Origin: an uncultured beta proteobacterium
Lineage (GTDB): Bacteria > Pseudomonadota > Gammaproteobacteria > Burkholderiales > SG8-41
Length of the DNA: 36,843 nt
Reading direction: 5' to 3'
Assembly: GCA_903905655.1 (NCBI GenBank)
Contig: CAIVHG010000103.1
Location: 1 to 36,843 of the forward strand
The stretch's first letter is position 1. Every line of letters begins with the position of its first letter. The position numbers and the translations under genes were made by a program. The notes below the pieces were generated by a model. The model had not been told where the DNA came from, did not search any database, and was given only the letters and a program-made list of their open reading frames with translations. Positions 14,561 to 22,315 of this stretch are shown piece after piece.

Positions 14561-16207
14561 CTATACGTCCTCGCCGTAGAGCAGGCGCCGATAGGGAATT
14601 GCGATCACGTTGCGCGACACCCGTACATCGAGCACCATCGGCCCGTCGCCCGCCATGAATTCGTTGATCGCAGCGCCGACTTCATCGAGCGTGCGCGCAA
14701 TGCGCGCGCGGCAGCGGAATCCCTGAGCGACGGTGACAAAGTCAGGGGAGCGCACCATCGACAGATTCGGCGGCAGGCCCTTGACCACCACCCGTTGGTA
14801 CTCGGCGCCGTAGGCCTCGTCGTTCATGATGATGTAAAGCAGTTTCACGCCCAGCCGCCCCAGCGTATCGAGTTCCTGAATGTTCTGCATCGCACCGCCG
14901 TCGCCTTCGACTGCAACCACCGGCATGTCGGTGCCGATGCTGACGCCGATCGAACTCGCCAGCACCTGGCCGATGCTGCTGAAGCCGGTGACAAAAATCT
15001 GCAGCGCACGCGGCTTCATCAGCAGCCGCGGAAATGAAGCGCTGTGCCCGATACCGTCGACGAGCGCGATCTTCTCAGGCAGCTGCTGATCCATCAGCCG
15101 CACCACTTCGCGCGAGTCCAGGGTGCCGGGCTCGATCTCGAATTCGCCGGGATCGCGGTCCGCGCCCTGCAGCGCCTTGCGCACCGCCGCCGTACGGTAG
15201 CCTTCGTTGGAGTAGCCTTTCTTTTCCAGCAGCTCGTCGATTTCCCGCGTCGTTTCCGCGGCGTCGCCCTGCACGTAGCAGTCGGCGCTCTTTTCATTGC
15301 CCATCACGAGGTGCGGGGCGATGTCGATGTGGATGATTTTCGCCTTCGGATAGAGATAGCCGCCCGCAAGCGTGCGCTCGTTGAGGCCGGCGCCGAGCGC
15401 GATCATGCAATCCGCATCTTCGAACAGCTTCATCGCCGCACGGGTGGAATAAAGCCCGGAAATGCCGACGTGATACTCTGAACTCAGCGCCCCCTTGGCG
15501 ATGAGACTGGTGGCGGTCAGCGCGCCGATGCGCTCGGCGAGCCGCTTCGCCGCCTCCTTTGCCTCGGGCGTCATCGCGCCGCGCCCCAGCACGACCACCG
15601 GCTTCTTGGACGCAGCGATGATGCCGACCGCATCGTTCAGGCGCTGCAGGTCGGGACGTATGCGCTGCTGGCCGGTGAAGAGCGAGGCCGAAGTCTCGTA
15701 ATCGTCGCCTTCGCTGTCGATTTCCATGTCCTCGATATTGACCGGCAGGCACAGCACCTGCGGGCGCGATTCCAGCCGCGCGCGGTAGAAGGCCTGGCGC
15801 ACTCCCGCTTCGGCGTACGAGGGCGTCAGTATCTCCGTATAACCGGCGCCCGTTGCTTTCACCAGTTGCTTGGTGTCGAGGTACTGATGGTGGCGCTCGT
15901 TGTTCAACGCGGTCTCGCTGGTGCAGACGACCAGCGGCGTGTGCGCGCGCGTCGCGCAGATCAAGGTAGTCGTGGTGCGGGCAATGCCCGCCCCGTAGTG
16001 CACGCTGCACACGCCGATCCTGCCGGTGGTGCGCGCCCAGCCGTCGGCCATCGCCAGCGCGGCGCCCTCCTCCCGCGCGTCCACCATGCGCATGCCCGGA
16101 TGCTTGGCCATCGCCCCCCACCAGTCGATCTGGCTGCCGAGCAGACCGAATACGATATCAGTGCCTTCCTTGACGAACGCATTCGCGACAGCTTCATAGA
16201 CTTTCAT
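14561..16207 (-). CDS. ThDP-dependent enzyme, benzoylformate decarboxylase/acetolactate synthase-like
   Basis: A 548-residue single-chain ThDP enzyme with the three standard domains. The N-terminal pyrimidine-binding domain has FGLLGSQIDWW and REEGAALAMADGWAR, with E47 at the position of the activating Glu. The central domain has GRGAMTPEAKEAAKRLAERIGALTATSLIAKG. The C-terminal domain has VEGDGGAMQN (GDG at 435-437) closing with MNDEAYG (N462), the full magnesium and ThDP motif. The C-terminus RNVIAIPYRRLLYGEDV parallels that of the paralog at 27235. It probably decarboxylates or ligates 2-oxo acids; the lack of an FAD-type central region argues against true acetolactate synthase. The gene diverges from the TcuA-like gene, with a TTGACA promoter in the gap. 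The ribosome site (GAGGGC) is weak. Confidence 0.85.
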   Translation of the reverse strand: MKVYEAVANAFVKEGTDIVFGLLGSQIDWWGAMAKHPGMRMVDAREEGAALAMADGWARTTGRIGVCSVHYGAGIARTTTTLICATRAHTPLVVCTSETALNNERHHQYLDTKQLVKATGAGYTEILTPSYAEAGVRQAFYRARLESRPQVLCLPVNIEDMEIDSEGDDYETSASLFTGQQRIRPDLQRLNDAVGIIAASKKPVVVLGRGAMTPEAKEAAKRLAERIGALTATSLIAKGALSSEYHVGISGLYSTRAAMKLFEDADCMIALGAGLNERTLAGGYLYPKAKIIHIDIAPHLVMGNEKSADCYVQGDAAETTREIDELLEKKGYSNEGYRTAAVRKALQGADRDPGEFEIEPGTLDSREVVRLMDQQLPEKIALVDGIGHSASFPRLLMKPRALQIFVTGFSSIGQVLASSIGVSIGTDMPVVAVEGDGGAMQNIQELDTLGRLGVKLLYIIMNDEAYGAEYQRVVVKGLPPNLSMVRSPDFVTVAQGFRCRARIARTLDEVGAAINEFMAGDGPMVLDVRVSRNVIAIPYRRLLYGEDV

Positions 16208-16413
16208 GGATGGGCCCTCGGCTTTTCTGTGTAGGTTGGCGGATGTTCAATAGTCTCGGCGGCGCAGTCGGGCTCGGCTCATGCACGACCGGCGTTGCGG
16301 CACGCCATGAGCGGAGGATGCCCAAAACTGAGCGCGGCTAGAACGGCTGGGGACTGTTCTTCCCTCTGTCTTGTGTTTGCCAGCAAAGGATGCGCGACGG
16401 CTGGCACACGCTA

Positions 16414-16442
16414 TATATAATGGAACGAGATAGGGCTGTCAA
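16414..16442 (-). promoter_or_regulatory. candidate sigma-70 promoter for the ThDP enzyme gene
   Basis: Reading leftward, a perfect TTGACA (16442-16437) is followed after 17 bases by TATATA (16419-16414; 4 of 6). Transcription would start near 16407 and give a leader of about 200 nt before the ATG at 16207. Nothing else is recognised in that leader; a short open frame at 16338-16607 is not convincing. Confidence 0.45.
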
Positions 16443-16520
16443 TTGCCTGAGTTTTTCTTGGCTGATACTTTGGTTCTTTATTGCGACCGCGTCGCAGCCT
16501 TGTTCACGCAGCGGTGAATT

Positions 16521-16549
16521 TGTCTTTGCGTAGGTGCGCTCGTATACTG
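16521..16549 (+). promoter_or_regulatory. candidate sigma-70 promoter for the TcuA-like/MmgE-PrpD pair
   Basis: TTGTCT (16521-16526) and TATACT (16544-16549) match the consensus at 4 and 5 of 6 positions with exactly 17 bp between them. Transcription would start near 16556, about 106 nt before the ATG at 16662. With the leftward promoter at 16414-16442 it makes this 454-bp gap (16208-16661) a divergent control region. Confidence 0.42.
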
Positions 16550-16661
16550 ACGCAGTGCACAGAACAGCGAGCGGCGTGCCTGTCAAACGCATCAGATTCA
16601 TGCGCAAAACATTATAAGACGCAGCGCACCTTTCACTTTGGGTTTATTCAGGAAAGCCATC

Positions 16662-18152
16662 ATGAATGACAAAGCCTACGATGTGATCGTCGTGGGTGCC
16701 GGCAACGCCGCGCTGTGCGCCGCGCTGTCGGCACGGGAGCAGGGCGCGAAGGTGCTGGTGCTCGAACGCGCGCCCCTGGAGAAACGCGGCGGCAACACCG
16801 CATTTGCCGGCGGCGTCTTCCGCACGGTCTACAACGGGCTCGAAGACGTGCTGCGCTTCATCCCTGACACCTCGGAAGATCAGATCGCCAACACCGACTT
16901 CGGCTCCTACAGCGCCGACGAATATTTCGACGATCTCTATCGTGTCACTCACCACCGCATCGACCCCGATCTCGCCGAGGTGCTGGTTCGCAGCAGCCAC
17001 GAGACGCTGGGCTGGATCCAAAGCAAGGGCATCCGTTTCATCGCGCATTACGGCTTCAACGCCCTCAAGCACGAGGGCCGCTTCAAGTTCTTCGGCGGCC
17101 AGATCTTCGAAGCCGTCGGCGGCGGGCGTGGCCTCAGCGACGCCGAGTTCAAGGCCGCAGAGAAACGCGGCATCGTGGTGCGCTACGCCACCCGCGCCAG
17201 CGCGCTCATCGAGGGACGCGGCGGCATCGAAGGCGTGCGCGTGATCACAGACCGCGTTGCGGAGGACATCCGCGCGCCCGCCGTGGTGCTCGCCTGCGGC
17301 GGCTTTGAAGCAAACCGCGAATGGCGCACGCGCTATCTGGGCCCCGGCTGGGACCTCGCGAAGGTCCGCGGCAGCAGCTACAACACCGGAGACGGCATCG
17401 GCATGGCGCTCGCCATCGGCGCCCAGCCCGCCGGCCATTGGTCGGGCGCGCATGCGTGCGCCTGGGATCTCAACTCGCCGGAATTCGGCGACCTCGACAT
17501 CGGCGACCGCTACAGCAAGCATGGCTACACCTCGGGCGTCGTGCTCAATGCCAACGGCCTGCGTTTCATGGACGAGGGCGAGGATTTCTTCAACATGACC
17601 TACGCCAAGTACGGGCGCGTCATCCTCGAGCAGCCGGGACAGTCGGCATGGCAGGTCTTCGATTCCAAGGTGCTGCACCTGCTGGATCCGCGCTACCGCA
17701 CGCGCCAGGTGACCAAGGTAACGGCAAATACGCTGGAAGAACTCGCCGCAAAACTCGAGGGCGTGAATCAACGGCAGGCATTGCAGACCCTCAGGGAATA
17801 CAACGCGGCCGTCAACCCCGGCGCGCGCTTCAACCCCACCGTGCTCGACGGCTGCAGCACCAGCGGGCTCGCGATTCCAAAATCGAATTGGGCGCTGGCG
17901 CTCGACACGCCGCCTTTCGAAGCCTTTGCCGTCACCTGCGGCATCACGTTCACCTTCGGCGGGCTCAAGATCAGCACCGACGCCGAGGTCATCGACATGG
18001 AACACAAGGCGATCCCCGGGCTCTACGCCGCGGGCGAGCTGGTGGGCGGCGTATTCTATTTCAACTATCCGGGCGGCGCCGGCCTCATGAACGGCGCGGT
18101 GTTCGGGCGGCGTGCCGGACAGAATGCCGCACGACACGCCGGCAGCCGCTAG
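16662..18152 (+). CDS. tcuA: FAD-dependent tricarballylate dehydrogenase TcuA-like protein
   Basis: A 496-residue flavoprotein closest in pattern to TcuA, which oxidises tricarballylate to cis-aconitate. It shows YDVIVVGAGNAALCAALSAREQGAKVLVLERAP at the N-terminus (FAD Rossmann motif), the RGGNTAFAGG loop (43-51), and the C-terminal flavin segment AIPGLYAAGELVGGVFYFNYPGGAGLMNGAVFGRRAG. AGGA lies 8 nt before the ATG at 16662; the open frame back to 16638 lacks such a site. In Salmonella TcuA needs the Fe-S/heme protein TcuB for reoxidation. No tcuB is seen here, so another electron acceptor is needed or the substrate differs. It lies 74 nt upstream of an MmgE/PrpD gene on the same strand, a pairing that fits cis-aconitate-like chemistry. 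The symbol is a family assignment only. Confidence 0.75.
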   Translation: MNDKAYDVIVVGAGNAALCAALSAREQGAKVLVLERAPLEKRGGNTAFAGGVFRTVYNGLEDVLRFIPDTSEDQIANTDFGSYSADEYFDDLYRVTHHRIDPDLAEVLVRSSHETLGWIQSKGIRFIAHYGFNALKHEGRFKFFGGQIFEAVGGGRGLSDAEFKAAEKRGIVVRYATRASALIEGRGGIEGVRVITDRVAEDIRAPAVVLACGGFEANREWRTRYLGPGWDLAKVRGSSYNTGDGIGMALAIGAQPAGHWSGAHACAWDLNSPEFGDLDIGDRYSKHGYTSGVVLNANGLRFMDEGEDFFNMTYAKYGRVILEQPGQSAWQVFDSKVLHLLDPRYRTRQVTKVTANTLEELAAKLEGVNQRQALQTLREYNAAVNPGARFNPTVLDGCSTSGLAIPKSNWALALDTPPFEAFAVTCGITFTFGGLKISTDAEVIDMEHKAIPGLYAAGELVGGVFYFNYPGGAGLMNGAVFGRRAGQNAARHAGSR

Positions 18153-18226
18153 AGAAACCTGCGCGACGGCGGGTGCCGCGCGCTCAATCAAGACTCTGCC
18201 GGTGCAGCCGGCGCAGGGAGAAAAGC

Positions 18227-19585
18227 ATGAACGAAAGCCGCGATCTCGCAAGGTTCGTCTCCGAGCTCAAATACGAGCATCTGCCTCAGGAAGTAATCGC
18301 CAAGGCCAAGGACCTGGTCCTCGACCAGGTAGGCTGCATCATGGCGTGCGCGACGCTGCCGTGGAGCAAGGCGATCAACGAGTATGTGCGCGACTGGGGG
18401 AACTGCAGCAAGGAAGCCACGGTCGCCCACTACGGCTACCGCACCAAGGCCGAGAACGCCGTGTTCGCCAACGCCAGCTTCGGCCACGGTTTCGAGATCG
18501 ACGACCGCTACGTGTCCGCGCAATCGCACCCGGGCAGCATCGTCATTCCGGCCGCACTCGCGATGGCAGAAAAGGAAGGCGTCAGCGGCAAGGACATGAT
18601 CCTCGCGGTGGTCGCGGGCTACGAGGTAATGGGCCGCATCAACAAATCGGTCGTGCCCTCATGCATCCTCAGAGGCTTTCATGCGCCGACCTCGGTTTCC
18701 GGCCCCTTCGGTGCGGCGGCGGTGGCGGGCAAGATCCTCAACTTCGATCCAGAGCTGATGCTGCATGCGCTGTCCATCGCCGGCAGTCATGCTTCGGGGC
18801 TCACCGAATACGACCAGAGCGGCGGCAGCGTAAAACGCATGCACGCCGGCATGGCTGCTCACGGCGGGCTGCGCTCCGCCTTCGCCGCCCGCAAAGGCAT
18901 CACCGGCCCCGCCACCATTCTCGAGGGCAAGCACGGCTTCTGCCAGGCGTTTTCCGATAAGTACTTTCTCAATGAAATCACCGATCAGTTGGGCAAGGAA
19001 TTCCGGGTCGTGATGGGCACCGGGTTCAAGGCCTATGCATCCTGCGGCGCGCTGCACGGCGGCATCGACGCCGTACGCAATCTGAAGGCGAAATACGACA
19101 TCAAGCCGGAGCAGGTGGCGGAGGTCACGATGGGGACCAACCACCAGACGATCGGCCATCTCGTTGCCCAACTCACGGACATCGCGAGCTCTCAGTTCAG
19201 CGCTGCTTTCGGCCTCGCGCTGACGCTGGTGCGCGGCAGCAACGGCTTCAAGGATTACACCGAGGAGTCACTGCGCGATCCCAAAGTGCTGGATATGGCA
19301 AAAAGGGTGAAGCTCGAAATCGACAAGGAAGTCGATGCGGAATTTCCCCGCACGCGCGCGGCGCGCGTCACCGTCAAGCTCACCAACGGCAAGACCTATC
19401 AGGACAAGGTCGATTACTGCAAAGGCCTGCCTGAGAACCCGCTGACGCGCGCGGAGTTCGAAGAAAAATTCCGCAGCCTGGCGCTGGTCGTGACCAGCCA
19501 GGACAAGACCGAGGAAATCCTCAAGACGGTCTACGCGCTCGACCAGCAAAAAGACATCTCGGCGCTGGTCGCGCTGATGTCCTGA
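18227..19585 (+). CDS. MmgE/PrpD family protein
   Basis: A 452-residue MmgE/PrpD protein with the N-A-S-F-G-H ... D-D ... HPG active-site run, TEYDQSGGSVKRMHAG and KAYASCGALHGGID. In the last motif the operon A paralog has CSCGAIH, so one Cys is Ala here. GGGAG lies 7 nt before the ATG at 18227, and residues from MNESRDLARF align from the first residue with the paralog at 5384, which fixes the start. A much longer frame is open upstream to 17321 but overlaps the flavoprotein gene in another frame and has no protein-like composition. The pairing with a TcuA-type dehydrogenase, as at 3843-6781, suggests that oxidation is followed by hydration, decarboxylation or epimerisation of the unsaturated acid. 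This is inference. Confidence 0.88.
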   Translation: MNESRDLARFVSELKYEHLPQEVIAKAKDLVLDQVGCIMACATLPWSKAINEYVRDWGNCSKEATVAHYGYRTKAENAVFANASFGHGFEIDDRYVSAQSHPGSIVIPAALAMAEKEGVSGKDMILAVVAGYEVMGRINKSVVPSCILRGFHAPTSVSGPFGAAAVAGKILNFDPELMLHALSIAGSHASGLTEYDQSGGSVKRMHAGMAAHGGLRSAFAARKGITGPATILEGKHGFCQAFSDKYFLNEITDQLGKEFRVVMGTGFKAYASCGALHGGIDAVRNLKAKYDIKPEQVAEVTMGTNHQTIGHLVAQLTDIASSQFSAAFGLALTLVRGSNGFKDYTEESLRDPKVLDMAKRVKLEIDKEVDAEFPRTRAARVTVKLTNGKTYQDKVDYCKGLPENPLTRAEFEEKFRSLALVVTSQDKTEEILKTVYALDQQKDISALVALMS

Positions 19586-19627
19586 TCTGCACTAAAGATC
19601 AGGATGGACGCACTCAGGGTCGAGTGC
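19581..19627 (+). terminator. two consecutive hairpins after the MmgE/PrpD gene
   Basis: CCTGATCT (19581-19588) pairs perfectly with AGATCAGG (19596-19603), and the stem contains the TGA stop. GCACTC (19610-19615) pairs with GAGTGC (19622-19627). No T tract follows, so these may stabilise the 3' end or act as a weak terminator between this gene and the leftward methyltransferase gene. Confidence 0.4.
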
Positions 19628-19728
19628 CTCCCGCCACTCGCCCTATTTCCATTTACCGAGCAGCAGGTCAACGCCTGCGCGCCCTGACGGCGGAGTGCGT
19701 GCACGCTCCCGCCAGCGCGTAGTAACGC

Positions 19729-20916
19729 TCAGCGCGCCACGAGACGCCACAGCGATGTCCGCTCCGCGGCGCGCGCAGCGTGCAGCGGGTTGGTGGCGTC
19801 AGCAGCCTTGGGATGATGCGGACGGACTTCAGTCCGCCCCGCAACCTTGAGTCCCGCCGCCTCAAAAACGGCCAACAACTCGGCACGCGTACGCAGGCCC
19901 AGATGCTCGGCGATATCCGAGAGCACCAACCAGCCTTCGCCGCCGGGCTCCAGATGCGCAGCCAGCCCGCCGATGAATCCGCGCAGCATGCGGCTCTCGG
20001 GATCGTAGATGGCGTGCTCGATGGGGGAACTGGGCCGCGCCGGAATCCATGGCGGATTGCAGACGATGAGCGCAGCCCGCCCCTCGGGGTAGAGATCGGC
20101 CGCCACGACTTCCACCTGTCCCGCCAGCCCGAGCTGGGCGATGTTCTCGCGGGCGCACTCCAAAGCCCGCGGGTCCTGCTCGGTGGCCACGATGCGCACG
20201 ACGCCGCGCCGTGCCAGCACCGCGGCGAGCACACCGGTGCCGGTGCCGATGTCGAAAGCGAGCGCCAGATCGGGCGCAGGCAGCGACGCCGTCGCCACCA
20301 GCGCCACGTATTCATTGCGCACCGGCGCAAACACTCCATAGTGCGGGTAAATGCGGCCGCCGAGCGCCGCGATCTCGACCCCCCCCTTGCGCCACTCGTG
20401 CGCGCCGATCACGCCCAGCAACTCGCGCAGCGAGATCACCGAATGCTCTCCTCCCGGGCCGTAAGCTTCTATGCAGGCCTGCCGCACGTCGGGCGCGCGC
20501 CGCAACGGCACGCCGTAGTCTTCCACCAACGGTATGAGCAGCATGCCCAGCGTGCGTGCGCGCTGCGACTGGGACTGACGATAAAGGTGAAAAGCTTCAG
20601 TCTGAGAAATCGCCGGCGCTAGCTCAGGCAATGCAGGCGCAGACGAGGGCGGTGCTGAGAAACGCGTGGTGCGCGGGGCGCGAGGCTTGCGGTCGATGCG
20701 CCGCGCCAGCGCCTGCAGCAACTGGCGTGCATTCTGGAAGTCCCCTCGCCACAGCATCGCAGTGCCCTCGCAGGCGCCGTGATAGGCAGCGTCGGCTGTC
20801 ATGCGATCGTCGGCGATGACCACGCGCTTGCAAGGCGCTGCTCCGCGCTCGGAGCGCCAGCGGGCGGAGCGAGTCGCGCCCGCTTCGGTCCAACTTATAA
20901 CCGCGTGTTCACTCAC
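19729..20916 (-). CDS. class I SAM-dependent methyltransferase (HemK/PrmC-like)
   Basis: A 395-residue protein. The C-terminal half is a Rossmann methyltransferase: LAFDIGTGTGVLAAVLARRG (motif I, GTGTG at 224-228), ATEQDPRALECARENI, and NPPW (287-290), the motif that contacts an amide or amine in N-methyltransferases. The N-terminal half (WRSERGAAPCKR, MTADAAYHGACEGTAMLWRGDFQNARQLLQAL) is the extension seen in a betaproteobacterial subfamily. I place the start at a GTG (20916), because the conserved N-terminal block begins there and it overlaps the upstream stop as GTGA, which implies translational coupling. No strong ribosome site precedes it. An ATG at 20802 is the alternative. The target is unknown; a protein-glutamine or ribosomal substrate is possible. 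Confidence 0.78.
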   Translation of the reverse strand: MSEHAVISWTEAGATRSARWRSERGAAPCKRVVIADDRMTADAAYHGACEGTAMLWRGDFQNARQLLQALARRIDRKPRAPRTTRFSAPPSSAPALPELAPAISQTEAFHLYRQSQSQRARTLGMLLIPLVEDYGVPLRRAPDVRQACIEAYGPGGEHSVISLRELLGVIGAHEWRKGGVEIAALGGRIYPHYGVFAPVRNEYVALVATASLPAPDLALAFDIGTGTGVLAAVLARRGVVRIVATEQDPRALECARENIAQLGLAGQVEVVAADLYPEGRAALIVCNPPWIPARPSSPIEHAIYDPESRMLRGFIGGLAAHLEPGGEGWLVLSDIAEHLGLRTRAELLAVFEAAGLKVAGRTEVRPHHPKAADATNPLHAARAAERTSLWRLVAR

Positions 20917-21905
20917 GAAGATACATTCACATTGGCCGAGGGCTGCAGTGCCGCGCGCGGCCCCCCGCGGGGAGGCGGGGCGCCGCGCGAACGCCCCTGA
21001 ACGCGCGAAGTTGCGCCGCGGTAACAGCCCAGCGTGTATGGATACTCGCGTGTAAGCACATAGTGATACATGTTTATCTCCCTGCCATCCCAGACGATGC
21101 GGCTCACACGTCCATGACATTCGTCGAGGTCGGCATTGGTCAGCTCTCTACCGCTTTCATCGTACATACTGTAGATACCGAAGCCGTCGAGCGCATAGCC
21201 GATCAGCATATTATTAGCGGCGGCGCCCGCAACACATGAACTCGGGCCGTGGTAGTGGTACTCGCCCCTCAGCTGCGGATGGCCGCTGCAGCGATCCTGC
21301 ACCTCGTGCGCCACCGCGTCGCGCCCGGCATCGTCTAGCGCGTTGTAGATCGCGACGCCGGAGAGCGCAATCCCGATCATACCCATAGGCAGGCAACCCG
21401 GCGCAGCCGCGGGCGCCGGCAAAAGCAGCAGGAAAAAAGCGATCTGCTGCGCCTGAATGCGGTTGGGATTGCGGTCGATCTGATAGGCAGGGTCGGTCCG
21501 CTGCACCGGAAAAATACCGGTTGTCTGATCGACCGGCAGGCCATTGCCGACAATGCGCCGCTCGCCATTCGCGGTCTCGATGGTGAAAGCTGCGTTCGGC
21601 CACGCCACTGCGCCCTGCACCCAGATCTTCTTCGTTGCGTCCCACGTCGTGCCTTGTATCCAGTCCCCCGCATGCTGCGCACCGCCGCCGCGAAACTGCG
21701 TCTGGCACGAGTACACGTACCCGCGCCGGGCCTCGCTGCTCACTTTGCCGTCACCCAGCGGCAAGCGCTGTGCATCGAGTACATCGATCCGTACGGATTG
21801 GGCGCCGCCTTCATTCGAACTGGCTGCGCAGGTCAGCGCAATCAGGAACACCAAGCCCGCAGGCGCGAAAATAGCATGCAGCCTTTTTCCCTGTCGGACG
21901 CTCAT
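20913..21905 (-). CDS. YHYH domain-containing protein
   Basis: A 330-residue exported protein. A hydrophobic N-terminus (FAPAGLVFLIALTCAASS) acts as a signal peptide. The LTC end hints at a lipobox, but with Thr instead of Gly, Ala or Ser before Cys. The YHYH signature GEYHYHGPSSC sits in the middle of the mature domain, followed by GYALDGFGIYSMYDESG and LDECHGR, all typical of the YHYH family of unknown function. After MYHYVLTREYPYTLGCYRG, where most of the family would end, there is an Arg/Pro-rich tail of about 30 residues encoded by a GC-rich hairpin (20954-20989). Start 21905 (ATG) is a choice by codon; no clear ribosome site is seen, and a GTG at 21917 is possible. Its stop overlaps the methyltransferase start by 4 bp. 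Confidence 0.78.
   Translation of the reverse strand: MSVRQGKRLHAIFAPAGLVFLIALTCAASSNEGGAQSVRIDVLDAQRLPLGDGKVSSEARRGYVYSCQTQFRGGGAQHAGDWIQGTTWDATKKIWVQGAVAWPNAAFTIETANGERRIVGNGLPVDQTTGIFPVQRTDPAYQIDRNPNRIQAQQIAFFLLLLPAPAAAPGCLPMGMIGIALSGVAIYNALDDAGRDAVAHEVQDRCSGHPQLRGEYHYHGPSSCVAGAAANNMLIGYALDGFGIYSMYDESGRELTNADLDECHGRVSRIVWDGREINMYHYVLTREYPYTLGCYRGATSRVQGRSRGAPPPRGGPRAALQPSANVNVSS
20954..20989. other. GC-only long hairpin inside the YHYH gene end
   Basis: The arms 20954-20968 and 20975-20989 pair at 14 of 15 positions and consist only of G and C. The hairpin encodes the Arg/Pro/Gly-rich tail of the YHYH protein and ends about 38 nt before the coupled methyltransferase start. It may modulate translation or transcript processing between the two genes. 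Confidence 0.5.
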
Positions 21906-22315
21906 ATCTGCAGCCACGAAACTTCGAGGCCTGCAGTCTAATTGCTTTCACCTGTTGATTGCCATCGAATTGCTCTTTTCTGCGGAAATCAATCCTGCAC
22001 AGATGCAAAAGGCGACATTCGGTGCAGGCGCAAGACGCCCAGCGCCTATTTCCGACAATTTCATGAGCCTTCGCTAAGCGGCTGGCGTGAGCTACTCAGG
22101 CTATCCGTTATCTTGCTGCCGCCCCCCCCCGGAAAACCATGCTCAACACTGCAATTTCTAGGGCCCGATGCATCGTGCAGCAGAATGCTAAAATAAAATT
22201 TCCAGCAGTTGCGGGTGGCGCAACAGCGGGTAGCGCGGGTATGCGGGGAATGCAGTAGAAACCCGCAGCGCGCGCATGAGGGGACGGAGCAGTGGCCAGC
22301 GGCACAGGACAGCGA
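21906..22315. other. divergent intergenic region with a C9 homopolymer
   Basis: This gap separates the leftward YHYH gene from the rightward GGDEF-EAL gene. It holds a run of nine C at 22122-22130 and a TAAAAT box at 22189-22194 that could be the -10 of the rightward gene, though no good -35 is seen. No protein-like frame or RNA gene is recognised in it. Confidence 0.45.

Noticed and set aside
14561-16207. True acetolactate synthase for branched-chain amino acids
   Set aside because: No regulatory small subunit gene follows, and the substrate regions and genomic context fit a catabolic 2-oxo acid enzyme better.
16402-16420. TGGCAC as a sigma-54 -24 element
   Set aside because: The -12 GC element is absent at the required spacing.
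16338-16607. Leftward 89-codon frame in the divergent region
   Set aside because: It covers the likely promoters, has no ribosome site and resembles nothing.
17321-18226. Upstream in-frame extension of the MmgE/PrpD gene at 18227
   Set aside because: It overlaps the TcuA-like gene in another frame, is Arg/Gly-rich, and paralog alignment and a GGGAG site fix the start at 18227.
16644-18251. Long leftward frame opposite the TcuA-like gene
   Set aside because: It is a mirror of GC-rich codon bias: Ala/Val/Glu-rich without family motifs, while the plus strand has a clear flavoprotein.
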